A stretch of DNA of 64,000 nucleotides from Deinococcus sp. YIM 77859 (lineage in GTDB: Bacteria; Deinococcota; Deinococci; Deinococcales; Deinococcaceae), in contig NZ_JQNI01000002.1 in NCBI RefSeq assembly GCF_000745175.1, positions 768,501 through 832,500 of the forward strand, read 5' to 3'. Within the stretch, counting starts at the first letter, position 1. Each line of letters opens with the position of its first letter. Positions 44,576 through 59,270 of the stretch are shown one piece after another. The notes under the pieces were generated by a model. That model made no database searches and was not told the DNA's origin. It saw nothing but the letters and a program-made list of their open reading frames with translations. Position numbers and translations under genes: made by a program.

Positions 44576-44610
44576 TCACCCGCGAACGTGCCCTGCGGGC
44601 AATCGGGTGA
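44576..44610. promoter_or_regulatory. Nested inverted repeat upstream of the MalK/MsmX-type gene
   Basis: TCACCCG (44576-44582) and CGGGTGA (44604-44610) enclose GCCC/GGGC arms. It lies 27 bp upstream of the ATG on the minus strand and could be an operator or a leader hairpin. Confidence 0.35.
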
Positions 44611-44722
44611 CCGGGGTCCGAGAACCAATGACTTGGGTGAACGCTGACGCTGAGCTGACGCGAGAAGTTTATCACGGCCCCGGCACCGCCATCATGAAGA
44701 GCGCGTGCGCCCGGCTCTCCCC

Positions 44723-44728
44723 TACCCT
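44723..44728 (+). promoter_or_regulatory. Leaderless-type -10 box for mrpE-like gene
   Basis: TACCCT, 7 nt before the ATG at 44736. GGAGG between them is only 2 nt from the start. Confidence 0.55.
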
Positions 44729-44735
44729 GGAGGAC

Positions 44736-45244
44736 ATGCCCCTCTCGCCCCTTAGAAGTGCCGGATTTCACCTGTGCCTTGCGCTGGTATGGGCGCTCTT
44801 TCTCGGAGAGGTGAGCCTGCGCACCCTGGCCCTAGGGTACCTCGTAGGCTTCTTGCCGCTCGCCCTCTTTCACCGGGCGCTGGGAACCACCCGGTACGTC
44901 CGCAGCGTTCTTGGCCTGATCGACCTCAGCGGGTACTTTGTGCGCGAACTCATCCGCGCCAACGTCTCCATGGCTTTCCAGGCCCTCCGGCCCCGGCCGA
45001 ACCTCAACCCCATGATCATCAGCGTCCGCCTGCAGCTGGAGGGAGACACGGCCCTCACCCTGCTCGCCTCCATCACCGGGCTGATGCCGGGAACAGTGGC
45101 CCTCGGCTTTTCCCCTGACCGGCAAACGATGTACGTCCACGCCGCCGGGATGGCCGATGTGCGGTCCGCCCGCAGCAGCATCTGGGAGGTCGAACGGCGA
45201 CTCCTGCGGGTCTTTCAGCCCCAGGACCTCCCGGAGAACCGGGG

Positions 45245-45248
<4 letters not shown>
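44736..45248 (+). CDS. Na+/H+ antiporter subunit E (MrpE/MnhE family), orphan
   Basis: 170 residues: two or three N-terminal membrane segments (about 10-30, 32-52) and a cytoplasmic domain with the family sequence SGYFVRELIRANVSMAFQALRPRPNLNPMIISVRLQLEGDTALTLLASITGLMPGTVALGFSPDRQTMYVHA. In the Mrp complex it assembles with six other subunits; none are in this window, so it either pairs with a remote mrp locus or works alone. The stop overlaps the secA stop by 4 nt (convergent). Confidence 0.88.
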
Positions 45249-47878
<2,630 letters not shown>

Positions 47879-47975
47879 TCATCGCTCCTCGCCAGATTTC
47901 AGTAAGACACTTGTAAGAAAGTTGAGCGAGGAAGACGCAAAGCAGTCACGCGAGGGCCCTCTGGCGGCCGCAGGC

Positions 47976-48977
47976 TCAGGCGTTGGCGAGCGGCGCGTAG
48001 GCGACCGCCCCCTCACTGAGGGGGCTTGGCGCTCTTCCCGCGCGGATGGCGGCAGCCCCAGCCAGCGCGATCATCGCCCCGTTGTCGGTGTTCAGGCCCT
48101 TGCCGGGAAACACCGCGCGCACCGGGCTCGCCGCAAACGCTTCTCGCAGCGCCCGGTTTGCCGCCACGCCGCCCGACACCACCACAGTGTCCCGCCCGTA
48201 GGCCCGAGCGGCCCGCAACGTCGTCCCCACCAGAAAGCGCACCGCCGCCCGCTCGAAGCCCGCCGCGAGGTCTTCGGGCTTTGCCCCCGCTCGGTGCGCG
48301 AGGAGCGCCGCCGTTTTCAGCCCGCTGAAGGAGAAGTCAAAACCCTTTTGCCCCTGCAAGGGCTCCTTGAAGGGGACGGCATCTGGATCGCCGCGCTGCG
48401 CCGCCGCGCTGATCGCCGGTCCACCGGGATAGCCTAGACCCGCGAGCCGGGCGATCTTGTCGAACGCCTCGCCTGCCGCGTCGTCGCGCGTCGCGCCCAC
48501 CAGCACGTACTCGCCCTCACGGGGCACGTCAAAGAGGTGCGTGTGGCCGCCGCTCACGACGAGGGCGAGGTAGGGAGGCTGGAGGTCCGCCTCGCTCGCC
48601 GCCGCGAAGATGTGGCCCTCGAGGTGGTGAGCGGCGTAGAAGGGCACGTCCAGCGCCTGCGCGAGGCCCTTGCCGTACATCAGGCCGACCAGGAGCGCGC
48701 CGACCAGACCAGGACCCGAGGTGGCCGCCACCGCGCCGATGTCGGCCACGGTCAAGCCGGCCTCCGAGAGGGCGTCCCCAGTCACCGCGTCGATGCGTTC
48801 CACATGCTCGCGGCTGGCCAGTTCGGGAAGCACACCGCCGTACTGCGCGTGGACCGTTTGTGACCAGACGCGGTTTGCCCGAACCCGCACCGACCCGTCC
48901 GGCACGAGTTCGACCACGCCCACACCGGTATCGTCGCAGGAGGTGTCGATGCCGAGGATGTAACGGGGAAACTTCAT
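47976..48977 (-). CDS. tsaD: tRNA N6-adenosine threonylcarbamoyltransferase
   Basis: 333 residues. Forms t6A37 on ANN-decoding tRNAs with TsaB, TsaC and TsaE. Hallmarks: ILGIDTSCDDTGVGVV at the N-terminus, HAQYGGVLPELASREHVERI, the metal-binding HHLEGH (His-x3-His type), LVVSGGHTHL, FDFSFSGLKTAA and VSGGVAANRALRE. ATG at 48977 with TACACT 8 nt upstream. The longer frame to 49832 is antisense to the methyltransferase gene and not coding. Confidence 0.97.
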   Translation of the reverse strand: MKFPRYILGIDTSCDDTGVGVVELVPDGSVRVRANRVWSQTVHAQYGGVLPELASREHVERIDAVTGDALSEAGLTVADIGAVAATSGPGLVGALLVGLMYGKGLAQALDVPFYAAHHLEGHIFAAASEADLQPPYLALVVSGGHTHLFDVPREGEYVLVGATRDDAAGEAFDKIARLAGLGYPGGPAISAAAQRGDPDAVPFKEPLQGQKGFDFSFSGLKTAALLAHRAGAKPEDLAAGFERAAVRFLVGTTLRAARAYGRDTVVVSGGVAANRALREAFAASPVRAVFPGKGLNTDNGAMIALAGAAAIRAGRAPSPLSEGAVAYAPLANA

Positions 48978-48985
48978 CGCGGGGG

Positions 48986-48991
48986 AGTGTA
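48986..48991 (-). promoter_or_regulatory. Leaderless-type -10 box for tsaD
   Basis: TACACT on the minus strand, 8 nt before the ATG at 48977. Confidence 0.5.
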
Positions 48992-49036
48992 GCAGGGGTA
49001 GGCCGAACGGACGAGGCATACGGGCACGAAAGAAGG

Positions 49037-49042
49037 TAAGGT
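49037..49042 (+). promoter_or_regulatory. -10 box of the leader-methyltransferase transcript
   Basis: TAAGGT; initiation would fall near 49049, giving a leader of about 105 nt that includes the MRLR mini-ORF and the Shine-Dalgarno-sequestering hairpin. No convincing -35. Confidence 0.45.
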
Positions 49043-49069
49043 GTCCGCATCTCAAGGAGCCTCCTGTCC

Positions 49070-49084
49070 ATGCGTTTGCGCTGA
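49070..49084 (+). CDS. Four-residue leader peptide MRLR (candidate ribosome-stalling leader)
   Basis: ATG CGT TTG CGC TGA, preceded by AAGGAG (49054-49059) 10 nt upstream. The left arm of the hairpin that hides the methyltransferase Shine-Dalgarno begins one nucleotide after its stop codon. A ribosome stalled on codons 3-4 would cover that arm and free the downstream start. From memory, MRLR is the core of the ErmD leader peptide at which macrolide-bound ribosomes arrest (Arg-x-Arg motif). The match in sequence, position and target class is why I treat this as a real leader and not chance; four codons alone would occur often. Confidence 0.5.
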   Translation: MRLR

Positions 49085-49148
49085 ACCTCCAGTCCTGAAC
49101 CGTCTGCCTGCCCCCTTCGGCGCGGCATCGTTCCTTCTGACTGGAGGT
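49085..49148 (+). promoter_or_regulatory. Hairpin sequestering the methyltransferase Shine-Dalgarno
   Basis: ACCTCCAGTC (49085-49094) is perfectly complementary to GACTGGAGGT (49139-49148), which contains GGAGG (49143-49147), the ribosome binding site 7 nt before the ATG at 49155. Three further pairs (GAA/TTC) extend the stem after a small internal loop. This is the layout of translational attenuators of erm genes. Confidence 0.6.
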
Positions 49149-49154
49149 CCGCAC

Positions 49155-49889
49155 ATGCACTGGTCGCACTCTTTTTACGAGCGGCAAAACGCCCTGATTG
49201 ACTGTTACCACGCCCCCATCCATCCCGTTCATACGGCTCTCGCGGCACGGGTCACAGGGCACCGGGGCCAGCCGGGAACCCTGCTGGAACTCGGTGCGGG
49301 CGGCGGGCAGTTCGCCGTCGCTGCGGCCCTCGCCGGGCATGACGTGACGGCGCTGGAACTGATGACGGGGGCAGGAGAACATACGCGCCGGCTGGCGGCC
49401 CAGCACGGCACCACTGTCCGTACCTTGACCGCCGATTTCTACACCGCCGACCCCGGTGGCCCCTTCAACGCCGTGTGTTACTGGGACGGCTTCGGCATAG
49501 GCGAGGACGACGAGCAGCGGCACCTGCTCTCGCGGGTGGCGGGATGGCTCGCGGCGGGAGGCACGGCCTACGTGGACGTTTATACGCCCTGGTACTGGGC
49601 GCATCACGCAGGCTTTACACGCCGGACCGAACGCTACACCCAGACCTACGGCTTCGACGCGGACGGCTGCCGGATGCTCGACACGTATGCCCCCTCCGGA
49701 GAGGAACCCTTCACCCAGTCGCTGCGCTGCTACAGCCCCGCCGACCTGCGGCTCCTGCTGCCGGGTACGGGCCTGAGCCTGGCGGAGGTGTGGCCGGGCG
49801 GAGCGTACGATCCGCGGGCGGGCGTGTACCACCCGGAGGTTCCGCTGGGCGAGTGCATGATGTATGTCGCCGTCCTCGAGCCCGCCTGA
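49155..49889 (+). CDS. Class I SAM-dependent methyltransferase under candidate leader control
   Basis: 244 residues. SAM-binding motif I LLELGAGGGQFAVAAA (about 40-55), acidic end of beta-2 in TALELM, motif post-I TADFYTADPGGPFNAVCYWDG (about 97-117), then LSRVAGWLAAGGTAYVDVYTPWYW. The C-terminal region is rich in Tyr/Trp and lacks the Erm-type N6-adenine motif, so it is not a recognisable Erm; it may methylate rRNA, a protein or a small molecule such as a drug. The ATG has GGAGG 7 nt upstream, buried in a hairpin after the MRLR leader. It ends exactly where the convergent barstar gene ends. Confidence 0.85.
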   Translation: MHWSHSFYERQNALIDCYHAPIHPVHTALAARVTGHRGQPGTLLELGAGGGQFAVAAALAGHDVTALELMTGAGEHTRRLAAQHGTTVRTLTADFYTADPGGPFNAVCYWDGFGIGEDDEQRHLLSRVAGWLAAGGTAYVDVYTPWYWAHHAGFTRRTERYTQTYGFDADGCRMLDTYAPSGEEPFTQSLRCYSPADLRLLLPGTGLSLAEVWPGGAYDPRAGVYHPEVPLGECMMYVAVLEPA

Positions 49890-50288
49890 TTACCAGTGCC
49901 GGGGATCGGACGCGGGTTCCTCGGCCAGCAGCCACAGGCAGCGCCCCTGCCGGTTCGCCTCGGCCTGCGCGTCGAGCAGCACCCGTTCCAGCTCGGCTCC
50001 CAGGTGCCGGTGCCGCCTGCGGAAATGCTCGTAGTCACACAGCACGAGCGCGAAGCGGGCCGGGCGCGCGTTGGGGTCGGTCAGGACGTCGTAGAGGGCG
50101 TCCCAGTTGCGCCCGAAGCTCTCGGTGAGGCCCAGGCCGCGCAGAAAGGCGAGCATCAGGCCCTCCTTGTCGCGCACGTGCGAAAGGTCTACCTCGCGCA
50201 CAGCCACCTGATGACCGGCGGCCACAATCCGCGGGTCATGGGGGGCAGGCTGAATGCCCTGCGGCGTATCAGCAAAGACATTGATCAC
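49890..50288 (-). CDS. Barstar-family ribonuclease inhibitor
   Basis: 132 residues. The barstar fold is recognisable from VREVDLSHVRDKEGLMLAFLRGLGLTESFGRNWDALYDVLTDP, including the FGRNWDAL helix that plugs the RNase active site, and the following ALVLCDYEHF strand. No signal peptide, so cytoplasmic. Its GTG start overlaps the stop of the RNase gene by 4 nt (GTGA), meaning inhibitor synthesis is coupled to RNase synthesis. The first ~25 residues are an extra N-terminal extension. Confidence 0.88.
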   Translation of the reverse strand: MINVFADTPQGIQPAPHDPRIVAAGHQVAVREVDLSHVRDKEGLMLAFLRGLGLTESFGRNWDALYDVLTDPNARPARFALVLCDYEHFRRRHRHLGAELERVLLDAQAEANRQGRCLWLLAEEPASDPRHW

Positions 50289-50734
50289 GGGCGGATTCTC
50301 CGAAAAGTCGTGTAGTGGTCGGCCGTGTAGTAGCACTCGGCGTCCGGCTGCGGCAGGACCGCGCACACGATGCGCCGCGCGCCCCGGTCCTGCTCTCCGG
50401 GGGTCGGGACCGTGTACTCACGGTAGCCTCCGCTCGGGCGTGCCGGGAGGAGGCCCTCGCGGTTGCCAAAGGTGCTGCCGTCCTTGCGGTACGGAAAGGG
50501 TCCCCCCGCCCGAATCAGCCGCAGCGTCCGCTGCCCCTCGGGCGGGAGGTCACGGACGGCGATCAAGGGCAGGCCACTGCGCGGATCACGGGTGAGGGCT
50601 TTGGTCTGGACCGCATCCGTCTGAACCGGGTGGCGCCCAGCCTGCGTTCCGCCGTCCGGCAGGTCGCAGGCCACGACGGACCCGGCAAGCACAACTGGCC
50701 ATACCGCACGGGTCAGGAGGCGGAGAACGTTCAC
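50285..50734 (-). CDS. Exported barnase/RNase Sa-type ribonuclease, probable lipoprotein
   Basis: 149 residues. N-terminal hydrophobic stretch ending in a lipobox-like VVAC (Cys at ~23), then the microbial RNase (N1/T1) fold: LPPEGQRTLRLIRAGGPFPYRKDGSTFGNREGLLP, GYREYTV with the catalytic Glu, DRGARRIV with catalytic Arg and YYTADHYTTF with catalytic His, so it should be active. It would cut RNA after guanine on the outer side of the membrane; the adjacent barstar protects the cytoplasm. GTG start with TACACT 7 nt upstream. Confidence 0.9.
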   Translation of the reverse strand: MNVLRLLTRAVWPVVLAGSVVACDLPDGGTQAGRHPVQTDAVQTKALTRDPRSGLPLIAVRDLPPEGQRTLRLIRAGGPFPYRKDGSTFGNREGLLPARPSGGYREYTVPTPGEQDRGARRIVCAVLPQPDAECYYTADHYTTFRRIRP

Positions 50735-50741
50735 GCTCCTG

Positions 50742-50747
50742 AGTGTA
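50742..50747 (-). promoter_or_regulatory. Leaderless-type -10 box for the RNase-barstar operon
   Basis: TACACT on the minus strand, 7 nt before the GTG at 50734. Confidence 0.55.
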
Positions 50748-50770
50748 CGGCGCGGCGGCTGACGGCCCCT

Positions 50771-51787
50771 TTATCCTTTCCCGGACCCTTCGTCCAGCCA
50801 GGCGAGCAATTCGGGCAGCAGACGCGCAAGCCCCTTGTACGTGACCTGCTCGGGCGTCATGCTTCGCAGCGCAGCGGCGAGCGCGTGTGCCTGCTCGGGC
50901 AAGGCCACCGCCTCCCGCAGCGCGTAGGTATAGGGCCGAATGGTAAAGAGGGCGCCCTGCGCGTCCGGAAAACCCGTGAGGGTCTGCCGCTCAACGCGCA
51001 GGAAGGCACGGTCCGGGTCAAAGCGGGTGGCCTCAGCTCGGTCGGCGTCTGGAGGCGCGGCGGGGTGATGGTCGAGGCGGTCACCCATGCTGAGGCCCCA
51101 GGCAAACCGCACGAACGGCCCCCGGCTGATCACCGCGTCTATCAGCCGGGGTGCAGTCGCATTGAGCGGCCCGCTTCCCGCAACCGGTGCGTGAACGGCG
51201 ACAAAGTCCCGTCCCAGCTTCTCCCGCGGATCCCAGTGCTGCGGTGACAGGACGTGTATGGCGGCCAGCCAGTCCCGGGCGGTGCGAGCATCACGGGCAA
51301 CCAGCGCCAGGTCCTCGGGGGCATTCAGGCCCAGGAAGTCGAGTGCGTGTACGGGAAGCACCTCCGCGACCAGGGAGGCCAGGGGCGCGGGGAAACGTTC
51401 CAGGCGCTCCACACTTCCCCAGCGGGGCTCAAGGTCGGCGGCCCACCCGAGGAGCAGGTTGCGGAAGGTGCGTCCGTCCCAGGTCATGACCCCGCCACTC
51501 TCGGCAGCGAGGGTACGGGCGATAAAGGTCAGGGCGGCCTCGCGCAGGTCGGGCGTCAGGGCAGCTTCCCCCATGTACTCGTAGGGCGCGCGGGTATGAG
51601 CGCCCACCTTGCTCGCCACGAATCGTGGGTAGTCGCCGTCGAGGGCGAAGGTGTGTGTCTCCACCTGCGGCACCTCCAGCCAGGGAATCCGCTGGCTGCC
51701 CAGGCGGTACAGACCCGCGGAGACGGTGTACCGGCCGCTCAGAAAGGGACGGTAGCAGGCGGGCGGCTGGAACAACACGGGGGACAT
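50771..51787 (-). CDS. DUF3445 protein (heme-dependent oxidative N-demethylase-like)
   Basis: 338 residues. The DUF3445/HODM family pattern is seen in LFQPPACYRPFLSGRYTVSAGLYRL near the N-terminus and in FLRVERQTLTGFPDAQGALFTIRPYTYAL near the C-terminus. Studied members bind heme and demethylate small amines; substrate here is unknown. No transport or amine gene is adjacent. It precedes the RNase gene by 36 bp, but that gene has its own promoter. I see no TANNNT box at the usual place. Confidence 0.82.
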   Translation of the reverse strand: MSPVLFQPPACYRPFLSGRYTVSAGLYRLGSQRIPWLEVPQVETHTFALDGDYPRFVASKVGAHTRAPYEYMGEAALTPDLREAALTFIARTLAAESGGVMTWDGRTFRNLLLGWAADLEPRWGSVERLERFPAPLASLVAEVLPVHALDFLGLNAPEDLALVARDARTARDWLAAIHVLSPQHWDPREKLGRDFVAVHAPVAGSGPLNATAPRLIDAVISRGPFVRFAWGLSMGDRLDHHPAAPPDADRAEATRFDPDRAFLRVERQTLTGFPDAQGALFTIRPYTYALREAVALPEQAHALAAALRSMTPEQVTYKGLARLLPELLAWLDEGSGKG

Positions 51788-51820
51788 TGTGACAGAGGAG
51801 GCCGGTCGGTTCGCTCGCCG

Positions 51821-52651
<831 letters not shown>

Positions 52652-52660
52652 GTCCGGGGG

Positions 52661-52666
52661 AGCCTA
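52661..52666 (-). promoter_or_regulatory. -10 box for uppP
   Basis: TAGGCT on the minus strand, 9 nt before the ATG at 52651, slightly longer spacing than most. Confidence 0.35.
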
Positions 52667-52757
52667 GCACCTTGAGCCGAAGGTGAGCTTCCGCCCAAAG
52701 GTGGAGCAGGTCGCAGCGCCCAAGCCACCCTGAGCCCAGCTCGACGGCGCGGGCCTC

Positions 52758-52763
52758 TAGACT
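52758..52763 (+). promoter_or_regulatory. Leaderless-type -10 box for the alpha/beta hydrolase gene
   Basis: TAGACT, 7 nt before the ATG at 52771. Confidence 0.55.
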
Positions 52764-52770
52764 TTGCGCT

Positions 52771-53511
<741 letters not shown>

Positions 53512-53535
53512 GCCCGGCGATGGGGGCGCGCTGGC

Positions 53536-54254
<719 letters not shown>

Positions 54255-54258
<4 letters not shown>

Positions 54259-55027
54259 GCGCGCAGTCCTTCCTCGGTACCCAGGTACGCGGCGACCACC
54301 TGAGGATTGGCCGTCACCTCGCGGTACGTGCCCTCCGCAATCACCTGGCCCTGGTCCATCACGACCACCCGGTCGGCCAGGTCGCGCACCACCGGCATGA
54401 TGTGCTCGATAAACAGAATGCTGACGCCGCTTTCGCGCACGCTCCGCACCAGGCTGACGGCCTCCTGCGCCTCCGCCGGACGCAGGCCCGCCATCACCTC
54501 GTCGAGCAGCAGCACGCGCGGCTGGGTGGCGAGGGCGCGGGCCACCTCCAGCCGCTTGTCCTGGAGGAGGGTGAGTTCATGCGCGGCTTTGTCGGCGTGT
54601 GGGGCGAGGCCAGTTCGTTCCAGCAGGTCATAGGCCCGCTCGCGCGCTTCGGAAAGCCGCACGCCCGGCTTGCCAAAGAGTGCGCCTACGGTCACGTTTT
54701 CATGCACGGTCATCTCCGGAAAGGGCCGCACGATCTGAAAGGCGCGGCCCAACCCCCGGTGACAGCGCGCCTCCATGCTCTCCCCCGTCACGTCCTGCCC
54801 CAGCAGCCAAAGCCGTCCGGAAGTGGGGCGGTAGACCCCAGAAAGCAGGTTCAGCAGCGTCGTCTTGCCCGCCCCGTTCGGCCCGATCACCGCCAGGATC
54901 TCCCCGGCGTACTGGGTAAAGGTGACCTTCTGAACGGCCAACAGCCCGCCAAAGCGCCGGCTTAAGCCCTCGGCACGCAGAACCGTTTCCTTTTCGCCGA
55001 CGCCTGACGGTTGAACGCTGACCGCCG

Positions 55028-55031
<4 letters not shown>
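54255..55031 (-). CDS. livG: Branched-chain amino-acid ABC transporter ATP-binding protein
   Basis: 258 residues. Walker A GPNGAGKTT, LivG-type GLGRAFQIVRPFPEMTVHENVTVGA, Walker B VLLLDEVMAGLRP and LFIEHIM. The usual LSGG signature is degenerate here: the segment preceding Walker B reads AAHELTLLQDKRLEVARAL, so the C-loop Ser-Gly-Gly is absent, a known feature of some LivG proteins. The GTG start overlaps the livM stop (GTGA). Confidence 0.94.
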
Positions 55032-56862
<1,831 letters not shown>

Positions 56863-56877
56863 CAAGGCTCCGTCTGG

Positions 56878-56944
56878 GAAAAGGAGCGAGGCGTGAGGGC
56901 ACTCCAAACGGCGGAGTGTTCTCCCTCCTCCTTCCCTCACCCCT

Positions 56945-56945
<1 letters not shown>
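56878..56945 (-). terminator. Hairpin between livJ-like receptor and livHMGF
   Basis: On the minus strand CACTCC (56918-56913 complement) pairs with GGAGTG, extended by GAGGG/CCCTC and further imperfect arms, ending in CTCCTTTT. Likely an attenuating terminator that favours receptor over membrane components. Confidence 0.5.
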
Positions 56946-58105
<1,160 letters not shown>

Positions 58106-58140
58106 AGTCAAGGCAAGTGTAGGGAAGGAGCGTCACGCCC

Positions 58141-58175
58141 GCGTTACAGCTGGTCCTGTGACCACCCCGTAACGC
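58141..58175. promoter_or_regulatory. Nested palindrome between the LIV operon and the MetX-like gene
   Basis: GCGTTAC (58141-58147) and GTAACGC (58169-58175) flank TGGTC-CTGT-GACCA (58151-58164), an almost symmetric double palindrome in the divergent promoter region. Candidate operator controlling one or both transcripts. Confidence 0.45.
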
Positions 58176-58183
58176 CTCCCGCC

Positions 58184-58189
58184 TACCCT
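58184..58189 (+). promoter_or_regulatory. Leaderless-type -10 box for the MetX-like gene
   Basis: TACCCT, 7 nt before the ATG at 58197. Confidence 0.55.
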
Positions 58190-58196
58190 CGGAGCG

Positions 58197-59270
58197 ATGC
58201 GACAGATGGTTGAGGAGACGGGAGGCGCGTTCACGCTGGAGGTGACGCTGCCGCTCGGGGGCGTGCCGGTGGCTGTGCGCCTGGGCGGGCAGACGTGGGG
58301 ACGCCTCAGCGAGGCGCGCGACAACGCCGTGCTGGTCTGCCACTACTACACCGGCACCTCAGAAGCGGCGGGGGTAGGAGAGGACGGAACGCTCGGCTGG
58401 TGGGCGGCGCTGATCGGGCCGGGGCGGGCGGTGGACACGGAGCGCTTTTTTGTGGTGGCGATGAATACCCTCTCGAACGTGCAGGCCCGCGCTCCGGGGG
58501 TGGTGACCACCGGGCCAGACACAAAGCACCCTCAGGGCGGGGTGTGGGGCGAACGGTTTCCAGCCTGGGGGTTTGCCGATCTGCACGCGCTGCAACGGGC
58601 ACTCTTGGCCCAGCTGGGGCTGGAGCGCTGGCATGCGGTCCTCGGCCCCAGCTTCGGCGGGATGCAGGCACTCCAGTGGGCCGCCCGCACGCCTGACCTC
58701 GCGCCCCGGGTGGCCGCCATCGCCACCAGCCCCTGCGCCGGGCCGGTGCTGCGCGCAGCCTTTGGGCCACTGCTGCGCGACGTCGCGTCCTGTGGAGGGC
58801 TGGCCGGAGCGCTTCGCCTGATCTCCTTTTTTGGGATGGGCGCAGACGCGCTCGAACGCACCTTCCACGAGGCGGACTTTGAGGCTTACCTGCTGTCGCG
58901 GGGGCGCACCGCCAGCCTCGCACACATCCTCGACATCGGCCGAGTGGTGCAGACGCACGACCTGGGAGCGGTTCTGCCGCGCGACGAACTGTTCGCCCGT
59001 TGGCGGGACACGAGGTTGCGCCTCCTTACCGTGAACATCCGCGGCGACCAGTTCTTTCCCGCTGCCGAGATGCGGGCCTTTGCCGAAGCAAGCCGGGCGG
59101 CGGGCGTCACCCACACCCACTTCGAGTACGACTCGGCACAGGGACACCTCGCCTGCGTGGCCGACACCGCCCCCTTCGCGGGGCTGCTGCGCGCCCTGCT
59201 CGACGACGCGCTGCCCGAAGCACCCCTCCCGCCCGAGCGGCTCTCCCAGGGGGAGGCACCCCGTGCCTGA
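58197..59270 (+). CDS. MetX-like alpha/beta hydrolase (homoserine O-acetyltransferase fold, divergent)
   Basis: 357 residues. Overall MetX layout: GWWAALIGPGRAVDTERFFVVAMNTL, nucleophile elbow GPSFGGMQALQWA with Ser, Asp in VNIRGDQFFPAAE and His in SAQGHLACVAD. However the acyltransferase hallmark after N-x-L (usually GGCxGSTGP) is replaced by SNVQARAPGVVTTGPD and the GHDxFL end reads GHLACV, so methionine-pathway activity is doubtful; relatives are often called homoserine acetyltransferase family proteins. The stop overlaps the next hydrolase gene by 8 nt. Confidence 0.78.
   Translation: MRQMVEETGGAFTLEVTLPLGGVPVAVRLGGQTWGRLSEARDNAVLVCHYYTGTSEAAGVGEDGTLGWWAALIGPGRAVDTERFFVVAMNTLSNVQARAPGVVTTGPDTKHPQGGVWGERFPAWGFADLHALQRALLAQLGLERWHAVLGPSFGGMQALQWAARTPDLAPRVAAIATSPCAGPVLRAAFGPLLRDVASCGGLAGALRLISFFGMGADALERTFHEADFEAYLLSRGRTASLAHILDIGRVVQTHDLGAVLPRDELFARWRDTRLRLLTVNIRGDQFFPAAEMRAFAEASRAAGVTHTHFEYDSAQGHLACVADTAPFAGLLRALLDDALPEAPLPPERLSQGEAPRA

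Noticed and set aside
48978..49832. N-terminal extension of tsaD to 49832
   Set aside because: Opposes the methyltransferase gene; canonical TsaD N-terminus starts at 48977.
58197..59270. Straight call as homoserine O-acetyltransferase metX
   Set aside because: The acyltransferase signature and the GHD end motif are missing.
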